This document shows positions 16,566-25,127 of a stretch of 47,553 nucleotides of DNA, in pieces (position 1 is the stretch's first letter; each line of letters opens with the position of its first letter). The notes under the pieces are model-generated. The model was not told the origin of the DNA. It saw only the letters and a list, made by a program, of their open reading frames with translations, and searched no databases. Origin of the DNA: Alphaproteobacteria bacterium (lineage in GTDB: Bacteria; Pseudomonadota; Alphaproteobacteria; Sphingomonadales; Sphingomonadaceae); assembly GCA_030430365.1 (NCBI GenBank), contig JAUIFP010000014.1, positions 1 to 47,553 on the forward strand, read 5' to 3'. The position numbers were made by a program, and so were the translations under genes.

Positions 16566-18188
16566 TCAGTGGCGGAAGTGGCGCATCCCGGTGAAGACCA
16601 TGGCGAGCCCCGCTTCATCCGCCGCGGCGATCACATCTTCATCCTTCATCGCGCCGCCCGGCTGGATCACTGCCGTTGCGCCGGCTTCGGCTGCCGCCAG
16701 CAGGCCGTCCGGGAAGGGGAAGAAGGCATCGGATGCCACAGCACTGCCCACAGTGCGCGCTTCCGCCCAGCCGGCAGCCTCGGCCGCTTCCTTCGCCCGG
16801 ATCGCGGCAATGCGCGATGAATCGCGCCGGTTCATCTGGCCCGCGCCGATGCCTGCCGTCGCGCCGTCTTTGGCATAGACGATCGCATTGGATTTCACGT
16901 GGCGCGCCACGGTCCATGCGAACAGGCAATCCTTGAGCTCCTGTTCGCTCGGCGCGCGCTTGGTAACCACCTTCAGATCGGCAGGGGCCACGAAGCCGTT
17001 GTCGCGCGACTGCACCAGCAGCCCGCCCGCGATCGTCTTCAGTTCGAAGCCTGCGCGCCGCGGATCAGGCAATTCGTCCACCAGCAGCAGGCGCAGATTC
17101 TTTTTCCTGGCAAAAGCGGCGCGCGCGGCATCGTCCGCCCCGGGCGCAATCACGACCTCGGTGAAGATTTCGCAGATCGCTTCTGCAGTGGGCCCGTCCA
17201 GCGGCCGGTTACAGGCGATGATACCGCCGAATGCCGAAACGGCATCGCAGGCCAGCGCCTCGCGATAGGCGTCGAGCAGACTGCCGCCCTGGGCAACGCC
17301 GCAGGGATTGGCGTGCTTGACGATCACCACCGCCGGATCGCCATCCTTGAATTCCGCGGCCAGTTCCAGCGCGGCATCGGTATCGTTGTAATTGTTGTAG
17401 GACAGCTCCTTGCCCTGCAGCTGCTCGGCCTGGGCGATGCCCTTGCTGCTCGCCGCTTGCCCGACATAGACCGCCGCCTGCTGATGCGGATTCTCGCCAT
17501 AGCGCAGCTGCGCCTTGCGCTTGAAGGCGATCGGCATCGTATCGGCGAATGGCGTCGCCTGCAGTGCCTCGGTGCCCAGCGGATTGGTAAAGGCATCGTC
17601 CCAGGCGAACCAGTTGGCAATGGCGGCATCATAGGCCGCAGTTCGGGCATAGGCCTTGCCCGCCATGCGGATGCGGAAAGCCTGCGAAGTTGCGCCGCCC
17701 TGGCTTTCCAATTCGGCCACCAGTTCATCGTAATCGGCGGGATCGGTCATGATCGTCACGAAGCCGTGATTCTTCGCCGCCGAACGAACCATGGACGGGC
17801 CGCCAATATCGATATTCTCGATGATCTCCTCACGCTCGGCCCCGCGCGCGACTGTCGCTTCGAACGGATAGAGATTGACCACGACCAGATCGATCGCGCC
17901 GATGGCATGCTGTTCCATCGCGGCGAGATGTTCCGGATTGTCGCGCACGGCCAGTAAGCCGCCATGAACCACGGGATGCAGCGTCTTTACCCGGCCATCC
18001 ATCATCTCGGGAAAGCCGGTCAGCTCGGAAATGTCCTTCACTTCCAGCCCGGCTTCGCGCAGCGCCTTCGCCGTGCCGCCTGTGGAGACCAGTTCCACAC
18101 CATGCCCTGCAAGCGCCGCCCCCAGCTGCGCCAAACCACTCTTGTCGGACACCGAAAGCAGCGCCCGCTTGATCTTCACCTCGGTCAA
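16566..18188 (-). CDS. purH: Bifunctional AICAR transformylase / IMP cyclohydrolase
   Basis: A protein of about 540 residues doing the last two steps of purine synthesis: formyl transfer from 10-formyl-THF to AICAR, then ring closure to IMP. The N-terminal cyclohydrolase domain shows [24 protein letters not shown] and [14 protein letters not shown]; the C-terminal transformylase domain has the [12 protein letters not shown] segment, KHANPCGVA and the RRDSSRIAA region near the end. Start: no ATG is available. TTG 18188 gives [13 protein letters not shown], the usual N-terminus; TTG 18197 and GTG 18179 are also possible. It begins within 10 bases of the heparinase-like stop, so the two are translationally linked. 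Fused, complete and presumably essential. Confidence 0.97.
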   Translation of the reverse strand: MTEVKIKRALLSVSDKSGLAQLGAALAGHGVELVSTGGTAKALREAGLEVKDISELTGFPEMMDGRVKTLHPVVHGGLLAVRDNPEHLAAMEQHAIGAIDLVVVNLYPFEATVARGAEREEIIENIDIGGPSMVRSAAKNHGFVTIMTDPADYDELVAELESQGGATSQAFRIRMAGKAYARTAAYDAAIANWFAWDDAFTNPLGTEALQATPFADTMPIAFKRKAQLRYGENPHQQAAVYVGQAASSKGIAQAEQLQGKELSYNNYNDTDAALELAAEFKDGDPAVVIVKHANPCGVAQGGSLLDAYREALACDAVSAFGGIIACNRPLDGPTAEAICEIFTEVVIAPGADDAARAAFARKKNLRLLLVDELPDPRRAGFELKTIAGGLLVQSRDNGFVAPADLKVVTKRAPSEQELKDCLFAWTVARHVKSNAIVYAKDGATAGIGAGQMNRRDSSRIAAIRAKEAAEAAGWAEARTVGSAVASDAFFPFPDGLLAAAEAGATAVIQPGGAMKDEDVIAAADEAGLAMVFTGMRHFRH

Positions 18189-18197
18189 TTTCAGCAA

Positions 18198-20105
18198 CTA
18201 TCCCATTTTTTTGAGCAGCCAGGAGAAACTTCCCCCGCTGCGCGAGACCATGCCCTCTAGCACCAATTGCTGGATCGGCAGAGGCTTTCCGCCGCCATTG
18301 ATCCAGATGCTTTCCTCGATCGACAGATCGCCGTCTTCCAGCGCGCCCGCCCCTGCCACGAATTGCCAGTAACTGCCATCCGCCAAAGCGAGACCCGCGC
18401 CCTTGGCGCCTGCCGAAAGGCCCAGCTCGATCCCGGGGCCCATATGGAAACGAATCGCGAAAGGGATCTTGCCGCGCTTGCCCTTGCGCCCGACCGGCAG
18501 CAGCAGGTCTTCCCCGCGCAGCTCCCCGCCATCGTCGCGCATCAGCAGGATGCGCCGATGGACGAGGCCATAGCGCTGCGCATAGCCATTATGGCTTGCC
18601 TCGATCCGGGTCGCCGTCCGTCCGCTTTCCGTCTCGAGCGTGCGGCGGTCCACTTCCACTTCGCTGACGCCCGAGCCGAGCTTGCCGTTAATCAGCACAG
18701 CCGTGGAATTAACATCGTCCAGCACCAGCGTGGAATGCGCCGCCGTGGCACGCAGGCCGCTTTCGATCCGCGCCGGGACCTGCCCGCCGGCCAGCGCCGC
18801 ACCACCGCAATTGACGATGATCCGCTGGCCCGCATCGGAAAATTCGAACGCCAGGGTGGAAGCGCAGCCATTGCGTGCATGGCGCGCCAGCGGCGGCGGC
18901 CCCGCATCGACCTGCAGCACGGTCTTGCCAGCGGAAACGCGCTGATAACCCCATTGCCGCGCATCGCGCAGCGGCCGCGTGCGGACCCCGCTGGCGGCAA
19001 TCAGCGCGGCGACTTTCTCCGCCGAAACGGCCCCGGCGCCCTGCCAGCTGCCCAAAGATCCGTCGCCATGAGTGAGCGAAAGCAGCGGCGGAACCATCAA
19101 TTGCATCATAGCATCTATGGCCGACGGCGGATCGCGCCGCGCGGCATGGTAACAAGCCGTCAGATCCACCAGCAGGGCGATCGCTTCCATCTGGCCGATC
19201 GGACTGCGCGAGAGAATTCCGCCATCGTCCCCGACCAGATCGCCCAGTGCGCGCATCAGGCCCGCTTCGCCATATAGGCGCCGCGGCTTCCCATCGGGCA
19301 GCAGCAGGCCGGCCGCGGTGATCGCGCACCAGCCGGCGGTTTCGGCCAGCTTGTCTTCCGCGCGCGAAACATTGCGATCGAGCCAGCGGGCCGTGTCTTC
19401 CGCCGTGGTCAGCACCCTTCCGCGCAGCCCCTTGTCCGATCCCGAGAGGATCAGCGGCGCATAGACCAGCCAGTTGAGCAGCCGCCGGCCGACTGTGCCG
19501 GTATGCCAGGCCGCGCCCTTGCCGGGGGCCGGATTGGCGTTGAGCCAAGCAGCCAGAACCCGCTCTGCGGTGGCGGTACATTGTTCGCGCGGCGCGCTCG
19601 CCGCGAGGTCGCGCAGCCATTCGAAACCGTGCACATTCCGCTCGAACGGCACCGAAAGGCGGGCAACCGGGGAAAAATCCACCTGCTTGATCGGCGTCTT
19701 GACGCCATGGATCAGGAAATGCCCGGCGCGCAGGGCCACCCCGGCGATCCTGTCCCCGGTGATCGGCGATTCGACCGTGGCCAGCAGGCGCGGCTTGGCC
19801 GGCTTGCGGAACGGCGCCGTCAGCGTGGAGCCGGGAACGCCCAGGCGATAGGCGAAGCGGATCATCCGTTCCGCCGCGCTGGTTTCGGGCGGATTGAAAT
19901 CGGACAGGACCAGCGCCCTGCCCGGCTCGATCAGCTCGCCCGCATCCCTGTCGGTTTCCTTGTCCTTCCGCCTGCCTTTATCCTTGGCTAGCGAATGCGG
20001 CTCCTGCCCCTTCCCATCCAGGGGAATGGCGAGCGATTCTGCGTTATTCTGCCGGGTGTCTTCGCCGTCCAGCGCGAGACGCGGCTGTGCGGAAAGTCCC
20101 TCCAT
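18198..20105 (-). CDS. Heparinase II/III family protein
   Basis: A 635-residue protein. The middle (about 130-350) is an alpha/alpha-toroid typical of heparinase II/III-like lyases, with HGFEWLRDLAA, WHTGTVGRRLLNWL and the GDGSLGSWQG segment; the last 270 residues form the beta-sandwich heparinase II/III C-terminal domain (STLVLDDVNST, RRILLMRDDGGELRGEDLL). The first 60 or so residues are charged, low-complexity and poorly conserved, and there is no signal peptide. Family members cleave uronic-acid polysaccharides by beta-elimination, but this subgroup, common beside purH in alphaproteobacteria, has no assigned substrate. Its ATG overlaps the rpe stop by 1 base (TGATG) and its stop abuts purH. 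Confidence 0.85.
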   Translation of the reverse strand: MEGLSAQPRLALDGEDTRQNNAESLAIPLDGKGQEPHSLAKDKGRRKDKETDRDAGELIEPGRALVLSDFNPPETSAAERMIRFAYRLGVPGSTLTAPFRKPAKPRLLATVESPITGDRIAGVALRAGHFLIHGVKTPIKQVDFSPVARLSVPFERNVHGFEWLRDLAASAPREQCTATAERVLAAWLNANPAPGKGAAWHTGTVGRRLLNWLVYAPLILSGSDKGLRGRVLTTAEDTARWLDRNVSRAEDKLAETAGWCAITAAGLLLPDGKPRRLYGEAGLMRALGDLVGDDGGILSRSPIGQMEAIALLVDLTACYHAARRDPPSAIDAMMQLMVPPLLSLTHGDGSLGSWQGAGAVSAEKVAALIAASGVRTRPLRDARQWGYQRVSAGKTVLQVDAGPPPLARHARNGCASTLAFEFSDAGQRIIVNCGGAALAGGQVPARIESGLRATAAHSTLVLDDVNSTAVLINGKLGSGVSEVEVDRRTLETESGRTATRIEASHNGYAQRYGLVHRRILLMRDDGGELRGEDLLLPVGRKGKRGKIPFAIRFHMGPGIELGLSAGAKGAGLALADGSYWQFVAGAGALEDGDLSIEESIWINGGGKPLPIQQLVLEGMVSRSGGSFSWLLKKMG

Positions 20106-20767
20106 CAGGCGGTCCCCTTCAAGGCCGCGATATTCGCCGCATATTGGCCCGGCCCGCCTTTGAACGTGGCCGAGCCGGCGACCAGCACATCGGCCCCGGC
20201 TTCCACGCAGAGCCGAGCCGTTTCGGCGTTGACCCCGCCATCGACCTCCAGATGCACGTCCAGCCCGCCCATATCGATGCGCTTCCTGATCGCCTCGATC
20301 TTCTTGAGCTGGCTGGTGATGAAACTTTGCCCGCCGAAACCGGGATTGACGCTCATCACCAGAACCAGGTCGATCTCTTCGAGCAGATAATCGAGCGCCT
20401 TGGCAGGCGTGGCGGGATTGAGTGAAATGCCCGCCTTCTTGCCCAGCGCCCTGATCGCCTGAACCGTGCGGTGCACATGCGGACCGGCTTCGGGATGGAC
20501 GGTGATGATATCCGCGCCCGCTTCGGCAAATTCTTCCAGATAGGGATCGACCGGGGAAATCATCAGGTGAACGTCGAACACCTTCTTGGAATGAGGGCGC
20601 AAGGCCTTCACCACGGCAGGGCCGATCGTGATATTAGGCACGAAATGGCCGTCCATCACGTCGACATGGATCCAGTCCGCGCCGGCTTCGTCCACCGCGC
20701 GCACCTCTTCACCCAACCGGGCGAAGTCGGCCGAAAGAATCGATGGCGAGATTAATGGAGCGCTCAT
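20105..20767 (-). CDS. rpe: Ribulose-phosphate 3-epimerase
   Basis: A 220-residue TIM-barrel enzyme interconverting ribulose 5-phosphate and xylulose 5-phosphate in the pentose phosphate pathway. Conserved segments: [12 protein letters not shown], the metal site [23 protein letters not shown], the [11 protein letters not shown] phosphate loop and [10 protein letters not shown] 20767 gives the standard N-terminus [14 protein letters not shown]; upstream in-frame residues lack similarity. It is first in a tight operon with the heparinase-like gene and purH. Confidence 0.98.
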   Translation of the reverse strand: MSAPLISPSILSADFARLGEEVRAVDEAGADWIHVDVMDGHFVPNITIGPAVVKALRPHSKKVFDVHLMISPVDPYLEEFAEAGADIITVHPEAGPHVHRTVQAIRALGKKAGISLNPATPAKALDYLLEEIDLVLVMSVNPGFGGQSFITSQLKKIEAIRKRIDMGGLDVHLEVDGGVNAETARLCVEAGADVLVAGSATFKGGPGQYAANIAALKGTA

Positions 20768-21071
20768 TATCAGTAGCTTGGCACTATCTACCGCCCATGG
20801 GGCAAACAAGCGGTAGCAACTGCATTTTCCACACAAGATATGGGGTTTGTCCGAGATCAGGACCGTTTGGGCGAATCTTTGCTTTTTTACAGGCAGTGCC
20901 GCTGCCTGCGCGCTGTCCGCAAGATGAGCGGCAAATTCAGACTGTATTCACGGCCTCAAGGCCAGTAGGAAGGCGCCCAAGCGGCCTTTCCGGCCTGGCC
21001 CCAACACAAGGGGCCGCAGCGAAATGTTCTTGGCCGATTGGAATTACTTTTTCAGTACAAAGCAGGAAACA
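20768..21071. other. Divergent intergenic region between rpe and the DUF2141 gene, with hairpins
   Basis: 304 bases without a gene, presumably holding promoters for both directions. Two perfect hairpins are visible: CAGGCAG/CTGCCTG (20890-20908, 5-base loop) next to a T6 run, which lies on the wrong side of the stem to make a terminator in either direction, and GGCCCC/GGGGCC (20997-21015, 7-base loop) inside the likely leader of the DUF2141 gene. No RNA gene is recognised. Confidence 0.4.
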
Positions 21072-21569
21072 ATGGTTGATTTGAAACGCATTTCAGCACT
21101 CGGTATGACGCTCGCCATCGCGGGTGCCGCGGCGTTCTCCACGAGCGCGCCCGCCGCCGCAGAGGCTACGCCGCCTGCAGGCTGCAGCGGCAAGACGGAG
21201 ACCGGCGTTTGGCTGAACGTAGTGGCCGACGGCATGCGTTCGAGCGACGGCCTGCTGGCCATCACCGTCTATGAAGACAAGCGCAGCAAGTTCCTGGCCA
21301 AGGGCGGATCCATCTGGGTCGGCCGCTTCGATGCCCAGAAGGGCTCGACCCGGGGCTGCGTGTTCCTGCCCAAGACCGGCGTCTATGCCATCGCGCTCTA
21401 TCACGACGAAAACGCCAACCAGCAGTTCGACCGCAACTTCCTGCCGACCGAAGGCTATGGCTTTTCGAACGATCCATCCACGCTGGCGGGCTTGCCCGCG
21501 TTCGGATCGGTCCGGCTGAACGTGCCCAAGACCAACCTGACGACCCACATCACGATGAAATATCCGTAA
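21072..21569 (+). CDS. Secreted DUF2141 protein
   Basis: A 165-residue exported protein of the DUF2141 family. The signal peptide (about 1-31) ends APAAAEA. The mature part is a beta-sandwich with the family's hallmark acidic turn: YHDENANQQFDRNFLPTEGYGFSND is the region around residues 118-140, resembling a calcium-binding loop (D, N, D residues spaced as in DENxNxxxD). Two cysteines (C57 and C97 by rough count) could form a disulphide. AGGA lies 6 bases before ATG 21072. Function is unknown for the family; an extracytoplasmic calcium-dependent binding role is only a guess. Confidence 0.88.
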   Translation: MVDLKRISALGMTLAIAGAAAFSTSAPAAAEATPPAGCSGKTETGVWLNVVADGMRSSDGLLAITVYEDKRSKFLAKGGSIWVGRFDAQKGSTRGCVFLPKTGVYAIALYHDENANQQFDRNFLPTEGYGFSNDPSTLAGLPAFGSVRLNVPKTNLTTHITMKYP

Positions 21570-21579
21570 TTGCATCTGG

Positions 21580-21605
21580 GCCGGCCCAGCGATGCCTGGG
21601 CCGGC
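21580..21605. terminator. Strong hairpin between convergent genes
   Basis: GCCGGCCCAG and CTGGGCCGGC form a perfect 10-bp stem with a 6-base loop, placed between the convergent DUF2141 and aldo/keto reductase genes. There is no T-run, so it would work as a bidirectional barrier or an RNA 3'-end stabiliser rather than a classical intrinsic terminator. Confidence 0.65.
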
Positions 21606-21625
21606 AAGGATGCCTTGAAGCGCGG

Positions 21626-22495
21626 TCAGCTGCTGCGCGCGTTCTCCGCAAATACCGGGAAGGCGCTGGCGTCCCCGTAATTTTCGATCGGGGGCACGTT
21701 CTTCAATATCTCCATATCCGCATCGTCGATCACGAAACCGACATCGGCATTGCCGCGCAAATGCGCCGGATTGGCGGTTTTCGGAAGCGGAAGTAGGCCC
21801 AGCTGCAGGCAATAGCGAATGGCGAGCTGCGCAACCGAAACGCCATAGGTCGCCGCCATGGCCACCAGCGTCTCGTTTTGTAGAATCTCGCCGTGGCCGA
21901 CGGGCGAATAGGCCTCCACCAGAATGTCTTGGCGCTGCGTGTATTCGATGAGCTCGAATGGCGTGTTGCTGACATGCGCCAGGATCTGATTGACCGCCGG
22001 ACGGACGGTGCAATTCTCCAGGATATTGTCGAGATCCACCTGCTCGAAATTGGAAAGGCCGATCGCCCGGATCTTGCCTGCCTGATGCGCCTCTTCCAGC
22101 GCGCGCCACGCCTGCAGATTCCCGTCGAAGAAGTGTTCCCCCTTGCGGAATTCCATCCAGGGCTGCGGGCTGTGAATCAGCATAAGGTCGATCGTGTCGA
22201 GGCCGAGCGTCCCTAACGAACCGTCGATCGCCTTGCGTGCTTCGTCCAGGGTCTTGATCCCGGCGTCCAGCTTCGTCGTGACGAACAGTTCGTCACGCGC
22301 CACCCCGCAGCTGCGGATTCCTTCGCCCACGCCGCGTTCGTTCTGATAGGCCTGCGCCGTATCGAAATGGCGATAACCGATATCTGCGGCATCGCGCACA
22401 ATCTGCGCCGCCTTGCCGTCTTCTATGAACCAGGTCCCCAGGCCGAGCTTCGGGATCCTGACGCCATTGTTCAGTGTATAGGTTTCTTTCAACAT
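21626..22495 (-). CDS. Aldo/keto reductase
   Basis: A 289-residue NAD(P)H-dependent carbonyl reductase of the AKR fold. The catalytic tetrad is complete: D45, Y50 (FDTAQAYQNE), K75 (VTTKLD) and H108 (LIHSPQP); the cofactor-site residues around IGLSNFE and LPLPKTANP are also normal. Reaction: reduction of small aldehydes or 2-keto compounds to alcohols. It is downstream of the cupin gene on the same strand after 104 bases holding a hairpin, and both are divergent from a LysR gene, implying a shared regulon for a toxic carbonyl compound. ATG 22495; the ribosome site is weak. Confidence 0.93.
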   Translation of the reverse strand: MLKETYTLNNGVRIPKLGLGTWFIEDGKAAQIVRDAADIGYRHFDTAQAYQNERGVGEGIRSCGVARDELFVTTKLDAGIKTLDEARKAIDGSLGTLGLDTIDLMLIHSPQPWMEFRKGEHFFDGNLQAWRALEEAHQAGKIRAIGLSNFEQVDLDNILENCTVRPAVNQILAHVSNTPFELIEYTQRQDILVEAYSPVGHGEILQNETLVAMAATYGVSVAQLAIRYCLQLGLLPLPKTANPAHLRGNADVGFVIDDADMEILKNVPPIENYGDASAFPVFAENARSS

Positions 22496-22576
22496 CGCGT
22501 ATTTCTCTATCTCTGACAGGTCCGGGGGCCGTTTTTGGCCTTGGAGCTGCCCGTTTTCGCCTGCGCCGATTGGCTT

Positions 22577-22598
22577 GGGCCGCTTGTTGCTGCGGCCC
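22577..22598 (-). terminator. Hairpin just after the cupin gene
   Basis: GGGCCGC and GCGGCCC pair perfectly around an 8-base loop 1 base beyond the cupin stop codon. Without a T-run it may attenuate read-through into the aldo/keto reductase or protect the cupin mRNA end. Confidence 0.45.
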
Positions 22599-22599
22599 G

Positions 22600-23097
22600 T
22601 TATTTCTGTAAGTCGCCCCCGAGATAATCCTCGTCGGTCACATGCTCCATCCAGGTGACATTCGTGCCGTCCAGCGCTTCCTGAAGGGCAATATGTGTCA
22701 TGCTGTGATGCGGGGTCGCGCCGTGCCAGTGCTTCTTGTCCGGCGGGCACCACATGACGTCGCCTTCGTAGAATTCATATTTCGGCCCGCCTTCGACCTG
22801 CGTCCAGCCGATCCCTTGCGTGACAATCAGCGTCTGGCCGAGCGGGTGGGAATGCCACGCAGTGCGCGCACCGGGTTCGAAATGCACGATCGCCCCGGTC
22901 AGGCGCGCGGGATCGTCCCGCTTGAACTGGCCGGAGATGGTAGCTTTCCCGGTGAAGAATTCTTCCGGACCTTCGACGGTTTGCTGCTCCGCCTTGCGCG
23001 TGATTTCCATGTCGCTTGCTCCTTTTTCGATAGGTTCGGCGCTTGCGCCCGTAGCCGCCGCGCCTGCCAGCAGTGCCAGTTTCGTAGCTATCGTCAT
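22600..23097 (-). CDS. Cupin, hydroxynitrile-lyase-like, with signal peptide
   Basis: A 165-residue single-domain cupin. The metal site reads HxHxxxQ (H82, H84, Q88) with a distal His in KKHWH (H123 or H125); this Gln-containing version is the pattern of the manganese-dependent cupin hydroxynitrile lyases such as the Granulicella enzyme, and the flanking FEPGARTAWH and TLIVTQGIGW strings match it closely. Residues 1-20 look like a signal peptide (ASA-EP). ATG 23097 has TGGAGC upstream. A second in-frame ATG at 23010 (MEITRK) has AGGAG exactly 8 bases upstream and corresponds to the N-terminus of cytosolic relatives. It is divergent from LysR and upstream of the aldo/keto reductase. Physiological substrate unknown. 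Confidence 0.85.
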   Translation of the reverse strand: MTIATKLALLAGAAATGASAEPIEKGASDMEITRKAEQQTVEGPEEFFTGKATISGQFKRDDPARLTGAIVHFEPGARTAWHSHPLGQTLIVTQGIGWTQVEGGPKYEFYEGDVMWCPPDKKHWHGATPHHSMTHIALQEALDGTNVTWMEHVTDEDYLGGDLQK

Positions 23098-23195
23098 GTT
23101 GTGCTCCATCACGTTTCGTTTCGATTCGTGAACCGTTCTGAAGATTATTTAGATCCTTGGCCGGGCCGGGATTAGAGGCCTGCCATGCAATGAGA

Positions 23196-23214
23196 TGATG
23201 AATTCAGCTCATCA
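23196..23214. promoter_or_regulatory. LysR operator (TGATGA-N7-TCATCA)
   Basis: A perfect 6-bp inverted repeat with a 7-base spacer, containing the T-N11-A core of LysR-family sites. It lies 17 bases before the LysR start and about 100 bases upstream of the cupin start, the normal position for divergent control and autoregulation. Confidence 0.7.
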
Positions 23215-23231
23215 ATCGGCTAAGATGGGAT

Positions 23232-24140
23232 ATGCAACTCAGCCGCTCAGACCTTGCCGACTTCGCTTATTTCATGGCGATTGCCAGGCATCGCAGTTTC
23301 AGCCGTGCCGCGCTTGAACTGGGCGTAACGCCTTCGGCATTGAGCCACGCAATGACTGCTCTGGAAGAACGGCGCGGTGTGCGATTGTTGAACAGAACCA
23401 CCAGAAGCGTGACTTTGACCGCCGCGGGCGAGGAATTCTTTGCCACGATCGAAAGCCCGTTGGAGCGGATTTCCGAAGCAGCGGAAAACCTCAACCGATA
23501 CCGCGATGCGCCGGCGGGCCGCGTACGGATCAACGTGCTGGAGGACGCAGCGCCGCTATTGCTCGATCCGGTGATGCCGTTCTTCGTCGACCGCTACCCC
23601 GATGTCGAAATCGATATCAGTGTGAACAATCGCCTGATCGATGTGATCGGCAGCGGGTTCGATGCCGGCATCCGCTATGGCGGGACGGTACCGGAAGACA
23701 TGGTCGCGCGCCGCCTTTCGCCCGGCATGCGCTGGGTCGCCGCGGCATCGCCGGATTATATCGACCGGTTTGGCGCGCCCAAGACACCGGACGAACTGCT
23801 GCAGCATCGCTGCATCGGCATCCGGCTGGGCAACGATCAACTCTATCATTGGGAGTTCGAGCGCGGCGGAGAGACGGCCGAAATCGCCACGCCGGGCCCG
23901 CTGACCGTGGATGAAAGCCATGCCGCGATCGGCTTTGGCCTGGCTGGAGTCGGGATAATCTACGGTGTGGAGCGGGTGCTTCAGCCCCATCTCGATCGCG
24001 GTGCGCTGATCCGCGTTCTGGATGACTGGGCATCGATGGGCGAGGGCTTCCACATCTATTATTCCAGCAGACGGCAGGTTCCCACCGCCTTGCGCCTGCT
24101 GATCGATCTGATCCGTGAAATCAGCCCATTGGGCCATTAG
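23232..24140 (+). CDS. LysR-family regulator of the cupin/aldo-keto reductase genes
   Basis: A 302-residue LysR protein: winged helix at about 5-65 (SRSDLADFAYFMAIARHRSFSR region, GVTPSALSHAMTALEE recognition helix, LLNRTTRSVTLTAAG wing), then the periplasmic-binding-protein-like effector domain with the VDIDISVNN-like strand and GFDAGIRYGG, which is the CrgA/subfamily form. It faces the cupin and reductase genes across 134 bases that hold a T-N11-A palindrome, so it most likely activates them in response to a small-molecule effector, possibly an aldehyde, and represses itself. Effector unknown. Confidence 0.93.
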   Translation: MQLSRSDLADFAYFMAIARHRSFSRAALELGVTPSALSHAMTALEERRGVRLLNRTTRSVTLTAAGEEFFATIESPLERISEAAENLNRYRDAPAGRVRINVLEDAAPLLLDPVMPFFVDRYPDVEIDISVNNRLIDVIGSGFDAGIRYGGTVPEDMVARRLSPGMRWVAAASPDYIDRFGAPKTPDELLQHRCIGIRLGNDQLYHWEFERGGETAEIATPGPLTVDESHAAIGFGLAGVGIIYGVERVLQPHLDRGALIRVLDDWASMGEGFHIYYSSRRQVPTALRLLIDLIREISPLGH

Positions 24141-24231
24141 CTGCCGCAACCGGGCCATTCGCCGCGCCGGCCAAGCAGCGAATCGCACTATCGCGATGTT
24201 CGGCTTCTTTAACCGAATAGCGTCACGATGT

Positions 24232-24257
24232 CAAGATAAAATAACCGTTCCGGTTAT
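24232..24257 (-). terminator. Rho-independent terminator overlapping the nucleotidyltransferase stop
   Basis: On the minus strand ATAACCG (24257-24251), a 3-base loop and CGGTTAT (24247-24241) form a perfect 7-bp stem followed by TTTATCTTG. The first arm overlaps the stop codon of the nucleotidyltransferase gene. Confidence 0.7.
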
Positions 24258-25012
24258 ACTTTGCCGGGTTCCGCCTGCTGCGCGAACAGTTCCGGCAGGT
24301 GCAGCGGCGCCTGCTCCTCGGCAATCCGGTGGTAATAGGGCTCGTCCACGTCGAGCCACCAGGCCTCCCCGATATCCATCGTCGCCGCGCGCGCAGCATC
24401 CGCCAGGCGCTGCATCCCGTTCGAAAGGCTGCCCGGCTGCCCATCGCGGATCGAAGCGGCAATCGCTTCTGCCAGTTCGGGCGTTGCCAGGAAGGCCCCG
24501 CAATCCACCGCGTTATAGGTTTCGATGTGCTTGCCGATCTCGCGGATCAACGAACAGCGCCCGGTCTGCACCCAGGTTGCGTCATCGGGATCGATCAGCT
24601 TGCTGCGCACGCGCCGGTCGATCGCCAGCGTCACACCGTGATCGGGCGAGCCCTGCTGGGCAAGGTGCCGGAGGATCTCCGCTTCGAAGATGTGGTCCGC
24701 CATCAGCAGCAGATAGTCGCCCGCGATCCGCTCCGCGCCGGCCATCACCGAATATCCGTTGGGCACCGACCAGTCCGAAACCCGCACCGGTTCGATCGCG
24801 ATGCCGCTGCGCTCTGCCAGAGCCGCCAGGAAGCCCTCCAGCCGCTCCGCCTCATGCCCGGTCACGACGACGACTTTTTGCGCCCCAGCGGCGGCCGCCT
24901 GGCGAATGCCGAGCTCTATCAGGGGCACCCCGCAGATCTCTGCCAGCGGTTTGGAATCGGCAAGCGCGCGGAGCCTGGAGCCATATCCCGCGGCAATGAT
25001 CAGCGCGTCCAT
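24254..25012 (-). CDS. Nucleotidyltransferase, probable CTP:inositol-1-phosphate cytidylyltransferase
   Basis: A 252-residue protein of the sugar-phosphate nucleotidyltransferase fold. The N-terminus has the NTP-binding loop LIIAAGYGSRL (about 4-14), the catalytic Lys in SKPLAEICGVPLI (about 20-32), then the acidic metal residue in LLLMADHIFE. These are the marks of the cytidylyltransferase half of the fused IPCT/DIPPS proteins of hyperthermophiles. Here the domain is a separate protein, and its gene lies directly downstream of inositol-phosphate synthase (115 bases, same strand), making CDP-inositol formation the best reading. A generic MobA-like or hexose-1-phosphate role cannot be excluded. 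ATG 25012 gives the expected start. Confidence 0.75.
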   Translation of the reverse strand: MDALIIAAGYGSRLRALADSKPLAEICGVPLIELGIRQAAAAGAQKVVVVTGHEAERLEGFLAALAERSGIAIEPVRVSDWSVPNGYSVMAGAERIAGDYLLLMADHIFEAEILRHLAQQGSPDHGVTLAIDRRVRSKLIDPDDATWVQTGRCSLIREIGKHIETYNAVDCGAFLATPELAEAIAASIRDGQPGSLSNGMQRLADAARAATMDIGEAWWLDVDEPYYHRIAEEQAPLHLPELFAQQAEPGKV

Positions 25013-25095
25013 GGTTTGCCTGTTCTCCGGCGGCCTGGCGGCCTGCATGCCATGCCGGCCCGGCGCATGAATGCGCCCGACCGGGACAAAGCGAA

Positions 25096-25120
25096 GCGGT
25101 CAATCCCGGGGGATGACCGC
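25096..25120 (-). terminator. Hairpin after the inositol-phosphate synthase gene
   Basis: GCGGTCA and TGACCGC pair around an inner CCC/GGG stem, just past the stop of the inositol-phosphate synthase gene; there is no run of T. It may set the relative level of the two genes or partly terminate transcription. Confidence 0.45.
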
Positions 25121-25127
25121 CTGCGCC

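Noticed and set aside
20881-20908. Intrinsic terminator near the T6 run
   Set aside because: The T-run precedes the stem on the plus strand and would be an A-run on the minus strand, so the arrangement is wrong in both directions.
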